From Lysinibacillus sphaericus (GTDB taxonomy: Bacteria; Bacillota; Bacilli; Bacillales_A; Planococcaceae): DNA of 64,000 nt. The notes beneath the pieces were generated by a model, which saw only the letters and a program-made list of their open reading frames with translations, made no database searches and had not been told where the DNA came from. Within the stretch, counting starts at the first letter, position 1. Every line of letters begins with the position of its first letter. This document shows positions 35,222-43,289 of this stretch, piece after piece. The stretch spans positions 1,310,001 to 1,374,000 of the forward strand of contig NZ_CP019980.1 of the NCBI RefSeq assembly GCF_002982115.1, given 5' to 3'. Made by a program: the position numbers and the translations under genes.

Positions 35222-35635
35222 ATGCTAAATTCTAGCTTTTGGCGATATCCAATTATCGAAACGGCAGGATATTTTAGTGTTGTTGTGTTATGTTTAGTCG
35301 TTTCGATGGCATTGTTCGAAGTCGTTACGAAATATAAAAACTGGGAAGAAATAAAAAATGGTAATGTAGCTGTGGCGCTTGCAACGGGCGGTAAAATATT
35401 AGGTATTTGTAATATTTTTCGTTATTCGATTGCTCGCCATAGCACGCTGAGTGAAATGATTGGTTGGGGACTATTTGGCTTCACGTTACTAATTGTGGCA
35501 TATTTCTTATTTGAATTTATGACCCCTCGTTTTAACGTAGATCAAGAAATTGCTAACGACAATCGCTCAGTTGGCTTTATTTCCTTTACGATTTCAGTCG
35601 GTTTATCGTTTGTTATTGGGGCAAGTATTGCATAG
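35222..35635 (+). CDS. yshE: DUF350 membrane protein (YshE-like)
   Basis: Membrane protein of 137 residues with four hydrophobic segments and the DUF350 pattern: an E-T-x-G-Y-F start (IIETAGYFSVVV), a VALATGGKILG motif, and a final segment NDNRSVGFISFTISVGLSF. Function unknown. GGGACGGAG precedes the ATG. It directly follows mutS2 as in B. subtilis. Confidence 0.87.
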   Translation: MLNSSFWRYPIIETAGYFSVVVLCLVVSMALFEVVTKYKNWEEIKNGNVAVALATGGKILGICNIFRYSIARHSTLSEMIGWGLFGFTLLIVAYFLFEFMTPRFNVDQEIANDNRSVGFISFTISVGLSFVIGASIA

Positions 35636-35647
35636 GAGTGTTATAGG

Positions 35648-35728
35648 ATGGAAAAATTAGCGAAAGTTCTAATCGTAGTCTGTATCGCATTTTTGGCAGT
35701 CGGTGTCTACTATATGTTGACCATATAA
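35648..35728 (+). CDS. 26-residue single-pass membrane peptide
   Basis: A tiny gene 12 bp after yshE. Its product is basic at the start and then hydrophobic: MEKLAKVLIVVCIAFLAVGV, ending YYMLTI. AGGAG at 35635-35639 is a fair ribosome site. A terminator follows within 20 bp, so it is the last gene of the mutS2-yshE transcript. Function unknown; it may be a small membrane partner of the DUF350 protein. Too short to assign a family. Confidence 0.55.
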   Translation: MEKLAKVLIVVCIAFLAVGVYYMLTI

Positions 35729-35743
35729 TGATACGAGGGATTT

Positions 35744-35788
35744 AACTGTAGGTAAACTTGGATTTCTAAGTTTATCTACAGTTTTTTT
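35744..35788 (+). terminator. Terminator after mutS2-yshE
   Basis: Stem AACTGTAGGTAAACTT/AAGTTTATCTACAGTT with one G-U pair, followed by TTTTTTT. Confidence 0.93.
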
Positions 35789-35807
35789 GTCTAGAAATCT
35801 GTAGGGT

Positions 35808-35870
35808 CGCCATGAAAAGTAGGTCAAATGCCACGAAAAGGGCGGGAATCGTCACGAAATCGGTAGCCAT
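35808..35870. repeat. Three degenerate 21-bp tandem units
   Basis: The core CA(T/C)GAAA recurs at 35811, 35832 and 35853, exactly 21 bp apart, inside units starting CGCCATGAAAAG, TGCCACGAAAAG and CGTCACGAAATC. The region is non-coding, between the mutS2-yshE terminator and lcfA. The 21-bp period corresponds to two DNA turns. Role unknown. Confidence 0.55.
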
Positions 35871-35952
35871 TGCACGCTGATGAAAATTGCCTTTTTAAAA
35901 ATTTTTCTAATATAGAAATATAATGGCCATCAGTTGCATAAAAAACAAAACA

Positions 35953-35968
35953 ATGAATGAGTATTCAT
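35953..35968. promoter_or_regulatory. Putative FadR operator upstream of lcfA
   Basis: ATGAATGAGTATTCAT fits the Bacillus FadR box (TGAATGAxTAxTCATTCA form). It lies about 170 bp before lcfA, whose B. subtilis counterpart is repressed by FadR and induced by long-chain acyl-CoA. Confidence 0.72.
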
Positions 35969-36137
35969 AATGATATCAACGGAAAGGACATTAAGGAGTA
36001 GTAATATAAATGTTGTTAAATGCATAATAATTAATCGAAAATGCATTTATTTTCTATTTTGCGTTTGAAAGTACATTCCTTTTTCATTATAATTAAAATA
36101 AGAATTTACAAAGTTTGGGACAAAGGGGAGAGGACGT

Positions 36138-37829
36138 ATGACAGCAAAACCATGGCTAGCAAATTATCCTGAAGAAGTACCACCGTCTTTAACGTTTGAG
36201 GAAATTCCTGTGCAAGAGTTTTTAACGCGTGCCTATAAAAAGAAGCCATCGAAAGTGGCAATTCATTTCATGGGTAAGGATTTGACGTACACCGAGTTAT
36301 ATGAATCTGCACTTAAGTTTGCAAACTACTTACAAGCACTTGGCGTGGAAAAAGGAGATCGTGTAGCGATTATGCTACCAAACACGCCACAAAGTGTAAT
36401 CGCTTACTACGGGGCAATGTATGCCGGCGCAGTCGTAGTACAGACAAATCCACTTTACACTGAACGAGAATTGCAGTACCAAATGGCCGACTCTGGTGCG
36501 AAGGTAATTTTAGTAATGGATATTTTGTATCCACGTGTCATGAAAATCATGAAAGAAACAGACCTTGAAAATGTCATTGTAACAGCTATTAAAGATTACT
36601 TACCATTTCCGAAAAATTTAGTATATCCTTTTATTCAAAAAAAGCAGTACGGTTTTAGTGTGAAAGTGGAGCATAGCGGACAAAATCATTTATTTACAGA
36701 AATAATGAAGTCCTCACCTGTAAAAATGATCAATCTGCCGTTTGATTTTGAAGAAGATTTAGCATTGCTTCAATATACAGGAGGGACGACAGGGTACCCG
36801 AAAGGCGTTATGTTAACGCATAAAAACTTAATTGCCAATACGACAATGTGCGATGCCTGGATGTATAAATGCGTACATGGCGAAGAAACAATTATGGGTA
36901 TTCTTCCATTTTTCCATGTCTATGGTATGACAACGGTAATGCTACTATCTGTGTTTACCCAAAATAGAATGGTATTGTTGCCGAAGTTTGATGCTGAAAC
37001 AGCTTTAAAAACAATTGATAAGCAAAAGCCAACATTGTTCCCTGGTGCACCGACATTATATATTGGTTTACTAAATCATCCAGATATTGCGAAGTATGAT
37101 TTATCGTCTATTAAAGCATGTTTAAGTGGTTCCGCTTCACTGCCTGTAGAAGTACAGGAACAATTTGAGGCCGTAACAGGTGGGAAGCTTGTGGAAGGTT
37201 ATGGCTTAACTGAAACCTCTCCCGTAACGCACGCAACACCCATTTGGGGTAACCGGGTTATCGGTTCAGTAGGTTTACCGTGGCCGAATACCGACTCTGT
37301 CATTTTACGTACGGGGGATACAGAACAACTTGCTGTCGGTGAAGTAGGTGAAATTGCTGTCAAAGGTCCACAGGTTATGAAGGGCTATTGGAATCGTCCA
37401 GAAGATACGGCTGCAACTTTTGCAGATGGCTGGTTTTTAACAGGAGACCTTGGCTATATGGATGAGAAAGGTTACTTCTATGTGGTGGACAGGAAAAAGG
37501 ATTTAATTATTGCAGGTGGCTTTAATATTTATCCTCGTGAAGTCGAAGAAGTTTTGTATGAACGGGAAGAAATTCAAGAATGCGTTGTAGCAGGTATTCC
37601 TGATCCGTATCGAGGAGAAACAGTAAAAGCATATATTGTATTAAAAGAAGGATATTCGATTACTGAAGACGAATTAAATAAATACTGTCGTCAGCACTTG
37701 GCTGCTTTTAAAGTGCCACGCATTTATGAATTCCGAGATGAACTACCAAAAACAGCTGTTGGAAAAATTTTGCGTCGTTCCTTAGTGGATGAAGAAAAAA
37801 CAAAATTAGCGAATAAAGAAGCAAAATAA
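36138..37829 (+). CDS. lcfA: Long-chain-fatty-acid--CoA ligase
   Basis: Activates fatty acids to acyl-CoA for beta-oxidation. The 563-residue protein belongs to the adenylate-forming family: P-loop-like YTGGTTGYPKG, GYGLTETSPV, the hinge TGDLGYMDEKGYFYVVDRKK, and the C-terminal catalytic Lys in PKTAVGKILRR. GGGGAGAGG precedes the ATG. It heads the fatty-acid block lcfA-fadR-fadB-etfB-etfA, matching B. subtilis gene for gene, with FadR-type operators before it and after it. Confidence 0.95.
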   Translation: MTAKPWLANYPEEVPPSLTFEEIPVQEFLTRAYKKKPSKVAIHFMGKDLTYTELYESALKFANYLQALGVEKGDRVAIMLPNTPQSVIAYYGAMYAGAVVVQTNPLYTERELQYQMADSGAKVILVMDILYPRVMKIMKETDLENVIVTAIKDYLPFPKNLVYPFIQKKQYGFSVKVEHSGQNHLFTEIMKSSPVKMINLPFDFEEDLALLQYTGGTTGYPKGVMLTHKNLIANTTMCDAWMYKCVHGEETIMGILPFFHVYGMTTVMLLSVFTQNRMVLLPKFDAETALKTIDKQKPTLFPGAPTLYIGLLNHPDIAKYDLSSIKACLSGSASLPVEVQEQFEAVTGGKLVEGYGLTETSPVTHATPIWGNRVIGSVGLPWPNTDSVILRTGDTEQLAVGEVGEIAVKGPQVMKGYWNRPEDTAATFADGWFLTGDLGYMDEKGYFYVVDRKKDLIIAGGFNIYPREVEEVLYEREEIQECVVAGIPDPYRGETVKAYIVLKEGYSITEDELNKYCRQHLAAFKVPRIYEFRDELPKTAVGKILRRSLVDEEKTKLANKEAK

Positions 37830-37868
37830 CTACGTGTGAAAGTATTGACAAGCGCGAGTGTAAAATAT

Positions 37869-37916
37869 AATATGAAAATATGAATGAATAACCATTCATA
37901 TTTTCATATTTTTTTG
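37869..37916. promoter_or_regulatory. Perfect palindrome: FadR box combined with terminator
   Basis: Two perfectly complementary 18-base arms (37869-37886 and 37893-37910) separated by AATAAC. The centre contains ATGAATGAATAACCATTCAT, a FadR-type operator. A T run follows, so in RNA the same element could terminate lcfA transcription, while in DNA it could bind FadR ahead of its own gene. Confidence 0.7.
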
Positions 37917-38065
37917 TTTCTATTGACCACGCCGTATTTAGCTAGGATGGACCGCTCAAATTTTTGTATCGGGAACTTCAGCACTTATTAGTACTGATTG
38001 GCAAATAAGCAAAGTGCCACAGATGGAGATGGGCGTGCGTATGTTTTTTAGGTGGTGATATAAAG

Positions 38066-38647
38066 ATGAAACGAGATAAGCCAAAATATAAGCAAATTAT
38101 TGATGCAGCTGTCTTCGTTATTGCAGAAAATGGGTATCACCAAGCGCAAGTATCGAAGATCGCAAAACAAGCTGGGGTGGCTGACGGAACGATCTATTTA
38201 TATTTTAAAAATAAAGAAGATATATTAATTTCTGTCTTTAATGAAAAAATGGCTGTTTTTGTAGAGTCATTACAAGATATAATAGAAAATGGAAGCACGT
38301 CGAAAGACAAACTTTCACGCATGATTGAAAATCATTTTAATGTTCTAGCTACAGATCGATCATTAGCGACTGTGACTCAATTAGAACTTCGTCAATCAAA
38401 TAAAGATTTACGTCAAAAGATCAATGCAGTATTAAGAGATTACTTGCAATTGCTTGATCAGATTCTAATTGAAGGTATGGTTACTGGTGAGTTCAATCAA
38501 ACGATGGATGTACGTTTGGCACGTCAAATGGTATTTGGCACAATTGACGAAACGATTACATCGTGGGTGATGAATGACTATCGATATGATTTGATAGAAC
38601 AGGTTCCGAAAGTTCAGGCATTAATCCTGAACGGCATTAAAGCTTAA
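38066..38647 (+). CDS. fadR: TetR-family fatty-acid regulator FadR
   Basis: The 193-residue repressor has a TetR HTH at about 8-55 ([20 protein letters not shown], then [20 protein letters not shown]) and a helical ligand domain. TAGGTGG precedes the ATG. In B. subtilis this protein (YsiA) represses beta-oxidation genes and is released by long-chain acyl-CoA. Its position between lcfA and fadB and the nearby TGAATGA palindromes support the same role here. Confidence 0.93.
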   Translation: MKRDKPKYKQIIDAAVFVIAENGYHQAQVSKIAKQAGVADGTIYLYFKNKEDILISVFNEKMAVFVESLQDIIENGSTSKDKLSRMIENHFNVLATDRSLATVTQLELRQSNKDLRQKINAVLRDYLQLLDQILIEGMVTGEFNQTMDVRLARQMVFGTIDETITSWVMNDYRYDLIEQVPKVQALILNGIKA

Positions 38648-38661
38648 AAGGATGTGGAGAA

Positions 38662-39435
38662 ATGGAATTTCTAAGTTGGAAAGTAGAAGATGGAGTAGCA
38701 ATTATTACGATTGCACGTCCTCCAGCAAACGCATTATCTCGTGGAATCATTGCAGAAGTAGATGCTGTGCTAGATGCCGTAGAAAACGATGACGCTGTAC
38801 GTGTCCTTGTACTTCATGGTGAAGGCCGTTTCTTCTCAGCGGGTGCAGACATTAAGGAATTTACTGAAGTAGAGTCTGGAGATGAATTTACGAAGCTTGC
38901 AGGCAATGGGCAACAAGTATTTGAACGTGTTGAAACGTTCTCTAAACCTGTTATTGCAGCAATCCACGGTGCGGCACTTGGCGGTGGTCTAGAACTAGCA
39001 ATGAGTTGCCATATGCGCTTTGTAACAGAATCTGCGAAATTAGGGTTGCCAGAATTACAACTAGGTCTTATTCCAGGCTTTGGTGGCACACAACGTTTAC
39101 CGCGTTATGTGGGGGTAGCAAAAGCAGCGGAAATGATGTTTACAAGCGAACCTATTTCAGGGGCAGAAGCTGTGCAGTGGGGCTTAGCGAACCGTGCATT
39201 TACCGATGAATCATTACTTGAGGAAACACTAAAGGTTGCTAAAAAAATTGCTAAAAAGAGCCCAATCGCTTTGAAAGAAGCCATTCAAGCATTGCAATAT
39301 GCGAAGCCGGCTTCATTCTATGAAGGTATGGAGGCAGAAGCTAAATCCTTTGGTACGGTTTTTGTATCAGCAGATGCTAAAGAAGGTATTCAAGCATTTA
39401 TCGAAAAACGCGAGCCTGTGTTTACTGGCAAATAG
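38662..39435 (+). CDS. fadB: Enoyl-CoA hydratase
   Basis: Crotonase-family enzyme of 257 residues that hydrates trans-2-enoyl-CoA in beta-oxidation. The oxyanion-hole segments are [11 protein letters not shown] with [12 protein letters not shown] and [15 protein letters not shown], and the catalytic Glu region is [30 protein letters not shown] precedes the ATG. It lies 14 bp after fadR. B. subtilis YsiB (FadB) is the syntenic counterpart. Confidence 0.93.
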   Translation: MEFLSWKVEDGVAIITIARPPANALSRGIIAEVDAVLDAVENDDAVRVLVLHGEGRFFSAGADIKEFTEVESGDEFTKLAGNGQQVFERVETFSKPVIAAIHGAALGGGLELAMSCHMRFVTESAKLGLPELQLGLIPGFGGTQRLPRYVGVAKAAEMMFTSEPISGAEAVQWGLANRAFTDESLLEETLKVAKKIAKKSPIALKEAIQALQYAKPASFYEGMEAEAKSFGTVFVSADAKEGIQAFIEKREPVFTGK

Positions 39436-39545
39436 TTTTCCATCAGTGTAGGTAACGACTGAAAGGGGAGTTTATCTACGTTGAAAATATATAATATTTA
39501 CAAGTTTACTTGGAAATCAAAAAACGTTGCAGGGGGTATGAATAT

Positions 39546-40319
39546 ATGAATATTTTTGCATTAATTAAACGTACGTTTGATACAGAAGAAAAAATCGTTG
39601 TGTCAGGTGGTAAAATCCAAGAGGATGGCGCTGAATTCATTATTAATCCTTATGATGAATATGCAATTGAGGAAGCAATCCAAGTTCGTGACGCAGCTGG
39701 TGGTAAAGTAACAGTTGTGACAATTGGTGGCGAAGATGCGGAGAAACAATTACGTACAGCGTTAGCAATGGGTGCTGACGAAGCGGTTCTTATTAATACA
39801 GAAGATGATCTAGATGAATTAGATCAAAATGCAGCTGCTTACATTTTAGCTGAGTACTTAAAAGATAAAGAGGCGGACTTAATTTTAACAGGCAATGTGG
39901 CAATTGACGGTGGTTCTGGTCAAGTAGGTCCACGCGTTGCTGATTTATTGGGCATTAACTATGTAACAACAATTACAAATCTTGAAATCGATGGCACATC
40001 TGCAAAAATCGTGCGCGATATCGAAGGGGATTCAGAAGTAATTGAAACATCTTTACCACTTTTAGTAACTGCTCAACAAGGTTTAAATGAGCCGCGTTAC
40101 CCATCATTACCAGGCATCATGAAAGCGAAGAAGAAACCGCTTGCAGAGCTTGAATTAGATGATTTAGATATCGATGAAGATGATGTTGAAGTAAAAGTAG
40201 AAACGGTGGATATTTACTTGCCAGCTCAAAAAGCAGCAGGTCGTATTTTAGAAGGCGAACTTTCTGCTCAAGCAAAAGAGCTAGTCAACTTACTTCATTC
40301 AGAAGCGAAAGTAGTTTAA
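39546..40319 (+). CDS. etfB: Electron transfer flavoprotein beta subunit
   Basis: ETF carries electrons from acyl-CoA dehydrogenases to the quinone pool. The 257-residue product starts at the ATG after AGGGGG; an earlier in-frame start at 39510 has no ribosome site. Family features are the start MNIFALIKRTFDTEEKI, the AMP-binding GNVAIDGGSGQVGPRVADLLG and the ETF-beta signature region with VTAQQGLNEPRYPSLPGIM. It lies upstream of etfA. Confidence 0.95.
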   Translation: MNIFALIKRTFDTEEKIVVSGGKIQEDGAEFIINPYDEYAIEEAIQVRDAAGGKVTVVTIGGEDAEKQLRTALAMGADEAVLINTEDDLDELDQNAAAYILAEYLKDKEADLILTGNVAIDGGSGQVGPRVADLLGINYVTTITNLEIDGTSAKIVRDIEGDSEVIETSLPLLVTAQQGLNEPRYPSLPGIMKAKKKPLAELELDDLDIDEDDVEVKVETVDIYLPAQKAAGRILEGELSAQAKELVNLLHSEAKVV

Positions 40320-40370
40320 GTCATTTGTTAACGCAAATCGAATCTTAAAGGGTAACGGAGGGAATATACT

Positions 40371-41348
40371 ATGTCAAAAAAAGTATTAGTATTAGGTGAA
40401 GTTCGTGAAGGAAGCTTACGTAATGTATCTTTCGAGGCAATTGCAGCAGCAAAACAAATCGCTGATGGCGGCGAAGTTGTAGGGGTACTTTTAGGAGATG
40501 CGGTTGCAGGGTTAGCAAGTGTATTATTCGAGTATGGGGCAGATCGTGTTGTGACAGTGGAGCATCCGCATTTAAAACAATATACATCAGATGGCTATGG
40601 ACAAGCTTTATTAGCTGTTATCGAGCAAGAAAATCCAACAGGCATCGTATTTGGTCATACAGCTAATGGTAAAGATTTATCGCCTAAAATTGCGAGTAAA
40701 TTACAAGCAGGACTTGTTTCTGACGTCACTTCTATTGAAGGTGCCGGTGACGATGCAGTATTCATCCGTCCAATTTATTCGGGTAAGGCTTTTGAAAAGG
40801 TAAAAGTAAAAGATGGCGTAGTGTTAGTTTCAATCCGTCCAAATAATATTGCACCTTTAGAAAAAGCACCAGGTAAAACAGGTGATGTATCATCTATTAC
40901 AGTTGATATTACAAATTTACGTTCAATCATTAAAGAGGTCGTACGTAAATCTTCAGAAGGCGTAGATCTTTCAGAAGCTAAAGTGGTAGTAGCAGGTGGT
41001 CGTGGTGTTAAATCAGAGGAAGGCTTCGAACCGCTAAAAGAATTAGCAGATTTACTTGGTGGTGCAGTTGGTGCATCTCGTGGAGCATGCGATGCTGAGT
41101 ATTGTGATTATTCATTACAAATCGGTCAAACAGGTAAGGTTGTGACACCAGACCTTTACATCGCAGCAGGTATTTCTGGGGCTATCCAACATTTAGCGGG
41201 TATGTCAAACTCAAAAGTCATTGTAGCGATTAATAAAGATCCTGAGGCAAATATCTTTAAAGTAGCAGACTACGGTATCGTAGGCGATTTATTCGAAGTG
41301 ATTCCATTGCTAATTGAAGAATTTAAAGCGTTAAAAGTGAACGCATAA
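40371..41348 (+). CDS. etfA: Electron transfer flavoprotein alpha subunit
   Basis: The FAD-binding ETF subunit, 325 residues. The N-terminal domain (about 1-195) is followed by the C-terminal FAD domain with [48 protein letters not shown] and the final [28 protein letters not shown] precedes the ATG. An intrinsic terminator lies immediately after the gene, closing the fatty-acid oxidation block. Confidence 0.96.
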   Translation: MSKKVLVLGEVREGSLRNVSFEAIAAAKQIADGGEVVGVLLGDAVAGLASVLFEYGADRVVTVEHPHLKQYTSDGYGQALLAVIEQENPTGIVFGHTANGKDLSPKIASKLQAGLVSDVTSIEGAGDDAVFIRPIYSGKAFEKVKVKDGVVLVSIRPNNIAPLEKAPGKTGDVSSITVDITNLRSIIKEVVRKSSEGVDLSEAKVVVAGGRGVKSEEGFEPLKELADLLGGAVGASRGACDAEYCDYSLQIGQTGKVVTPDLYIAAGISGAIQHLAGMSNSKVIVAINKDPEANIFKVADYGIVGDLFEVIPLLIEEFKALKVNA

Positions 41349-41374
41349 GCTAGGGGTCTTCCCTAGCTTTTTTA
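41347..41374 (+). terminator. Terminator of the etf operon
   Basis: Stem AAGCTAGGG/CCCTAGCTT followed by TTTT. Confidence 0.93.
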
Positions 41375-41529
41375 ATGCTTGAGAGAAGAAAAAATGGGGA
41401 ATAGTAAAATAGGGGAACAGGATGCCGATTGTACGTAAAGCCTAAATTAGACATTGCAGGCAGATTGTTCGCTCAACATAAATTAACCATGCTATACTAC
41501 AAACATAGTAAGTTTAAGGAGGATTTCAA

Positions 41530-41841
41530 ATGGCAATTGTACATGCAACAGATGCGACGTTCCAAGATGATATTAAAGAAGGCTTAGTATTAGTCGACTT
41601 TTGGGCTGCTTGGTGTGGACCATGTAAAATGATTGGACCAGTTCTTGAAGAAATGGATGCTGCGGGTAGTGCTGCTAAAATCGTCAAAGTTGACGTAGAT
41701 AACAACCAAGGTACTGCTGCACAATACCAAATCATGTCTATTCCTTCACTGCTTTTATTCAAAAATGGTGAATTAGTAGACAAAACTGTTGGTTTCCAAC
41801 CAAAAGAAGCATTAGAAGCTTTCATCGCAAAACATGCTTAA
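41530..41841 (+). CDS. trxA: Thioredoxin
   Basis: General protein-disulfide reductase. The 103-residue product has the thioredoxin fold and active site WCGPC (residues 28-32) within FWAAWCGPCKMIGP, and the cis-Pro segment QIMSIPSLLLF. AAGGAGG precedes the ATG. B. subtilis trxA lies in the same place, before uvrC. The gene is intact, but its terminator is split by an insertion sequence starting about 30 bp after the stop. Confidence 0.97.
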   Translation: MAIVHATDATFQDDIKEGLVLVDFWAAWCGPCKMIGPVLEEMDAAGSAAKIVKVDVDNNQGTAAQYQIMSIPSLLLFKNGELVDKTVGFQPKEALEAFIAKHA

Positions 41842-41966
41842 TTTGTAAAAAAAAGAGCTGAGCCATCTTTGGAACTGACCCCAATAGGTATAGACAAATA
41901 AAAAAAGCATCTTCGATTGAAATTCGGGTATAGATACTTAAATTTCAATTTGGAGGTGTTTTTTCT

Positions 41967-42284
41967 ATGGGAACAAGAGTGAGTTATCCCTATGAAGTAA
42001 AAATGAAAGCGATTAAGATGCGATTAGCGGGTGTACCTGTCAAACAGATTCTATTGGAATTAAATATACGCCATAAAACACAGGTCGAAACATGGGTGCG
42101 TTGGTATAGAAATGGTGAAGTCAATCGTTTGAAACAACCTGTAGGCAAACAATATATCTTTAATAAGGGTCCTGAACCGGACAATGAACAAACGAAATTA
42201 GCATTGGAAAACCGTTATTTAAAGCAACAAATTGAGGTGCTAAAAAAGTACGCAGAGTTGGAGAGGAAGTGGTTGGAGAAGTAG
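41967..42284 (+). CDS. IS3-family transposase OrfA
   Basis: DNA-binding subunit, 105 residues. It has an HTH region (SYPYEVKMKAIKMRLAGVPV, then a second helix pair around VETWVRWYRNGEV) and a C-terminal leucine-zipper-like helix (LALENRYLKQQIEVLKKYAE) used for multimerisation. GGAGG precedes the ATG. The A AAA AAG heptamer at 42242-42248 encodes LKK near its end and is in the right phase for -1 slippage into orfB. Confidence 0.92.
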   Translation: MGTRVSYPYEVKMKAIKMRLAGVPVKQILLELNIRHKTQVETWVRWYRNGEVNRLKQPVGKQYIFNKGPEPDNEQTKLALENRYLKQQIEVLKKYAELERKWLEK

Positions 42285-43117
42285 CAGTACAGTTAGTTGC
42301 GTCACTAAGAAGCATGATGTCTGTAAAGGACATTTGTAAACACTTTGGGATTGCACGATCTACCTACTATCGTTGGAAACAGGCATCAACCGATGCAAGG
42401 TCTCGTCAAGCAATAGAGAGACGTATCGGTGAACTCTGTCGAGCAAATAAATTTCGCTATGGCTACAGAAAAATTACAGCACTCTTACGTCAAGAAATGT
42501 GCGTCAATCATAAAGTGGTTCAACGTATCATGCAAAAATATGGTTGGCAATGTCGCGTGAAAGTGAAAAAACGGAAACGAACAGGACAACCTTATGCAAT
42601 CGCAGCAAATTTATTAAATCGCGATTTTGAAGCCACCGCACCGTTACAGAAGCTCGTAACTGATATTACTTACTTGCCATTTGGTCAAAAACAGTTGTAT
42701 CTTTCAAGTATTCAAGATTTATATAATGGTGAAATTATTGCCTATTCGATTGGAGACTGCCAAGATACTGATTTTGTGCTGGATACATTAGCTCAACTTC
42801 ATCATTTGCCCGAAGGGTGTACGTTGCACAGTGACCAAGGGGCGGTATACACATCGTATGATTATCAACAGGCCGTAAAAGCAAAAGGCATTACCATGAG
42901 CATGTCCCGTAAAGGTACGCCCGCTGATAATGCCCCAATCGAATCGTTTCATTCTGTGTTAAAGTCTGAAACATTCTACTTAGACAATTTGAACAGTACT
43001 ACGACGGCCATCGTAGAACAAACTGTCAAAGACTATATAAACTATTATAACAATAACCGAATTCAAACGAAACTAAACAACCAGTCGCCGGTTCAATACC
43101 GACAACTGGTTGGGTAA
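42269..43117 (+). CDS. IS3-family transposase OrfB (DDE integrase domain)
   Basis: Catalytic part of the transposase, 282 residues from a GTG; in vivo it is probably made mainly as an OrfAB fusion. An HTH_21 region (GYRKITALLRQ) is followed by the rve integrase core with catalytic Asp in LVTDITYLPFG, Asp in HSDQGAVYTS and Glu in APIESFHSVLK. The end, YYNNNRIQTKLNNQSPVQYR, is typical of the family. It overlaps orfA by 16 bases. Confidence 0.93.
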   Translation: MVGEVAVQLVASLRSMMSVKDICKHFGIARSTYYRWKQASTDARSRQAIERRIGELCRANKFRYGYRKITALLRQEMCVNHKVVQRIMQKYGWQCRVKVKKRKRTGQPYAIAANLLNRDFEATAPLQKLVTDITYLPFGQKQLYLSSIQDLYNGEIIAYSIGDCQDTDFVLDTLAQLHHLPEGCTLHSDQGAVYTSYDYQQAVKAKGITMSMSRKGTPADNAPIESFHSVLKSETFYLDNLNSTTTAIVEQTVKDYINYYNNNRIQTKLNNQSPVQYRQLVG

Positions 43118-43289
43118 TGCTTTTTTGATTACTGTCTTATATATCGGGGTCAGTCCCTTTAGATGTGCTCGGCTTTTTTTCGTTATATAATAAAAGAGAA
43201 GCAACCGTTAAATGGTGATATTTGATATCCGTTTAGGCATCGCAAATGGCACTTTTATTTAGCATCAAAAAAAGGGGGGCAGGTAGGCG

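Larger units (their letters stand above)
41871..43160 (+). mobile_element. Complete IS3-family insertion sequence (IS150-like)
   Basis: About 1290 bp bounded by imperfect inverted repeats: GGAACTGACCCC at the left and GGGGTCAGTCCC at the right (11 of 12 complementary). TTT directly flanks both ends and is a likely 3-bp target duplication. It holds orfA and orfB overlapping in different frames with an A AAA AAG slippery site at 42242-42248, the usual route to an OrfAB transposase by -1 frameshifting. All DDE residues are present, so it is probably active. Exact ends are uncertain by a base or two. Confidence 0.92.
41850..43178 (+). terminator. trxA terminator split by an insertion sequence
   Basis: The left arm AAAGAGCTGAGCCATC lies at 41852-41867 and the right arm GATGTGCTCGGCTTTTTTT at 43162-43180, separated by the IS. 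Rejoined, AGCTGAGC-CATC pairs with GATGTGCTCGGCT (one bulge, one G-U) with TTT in the loop, giving a normal intrinsic terminator. Confidence 0.75.
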
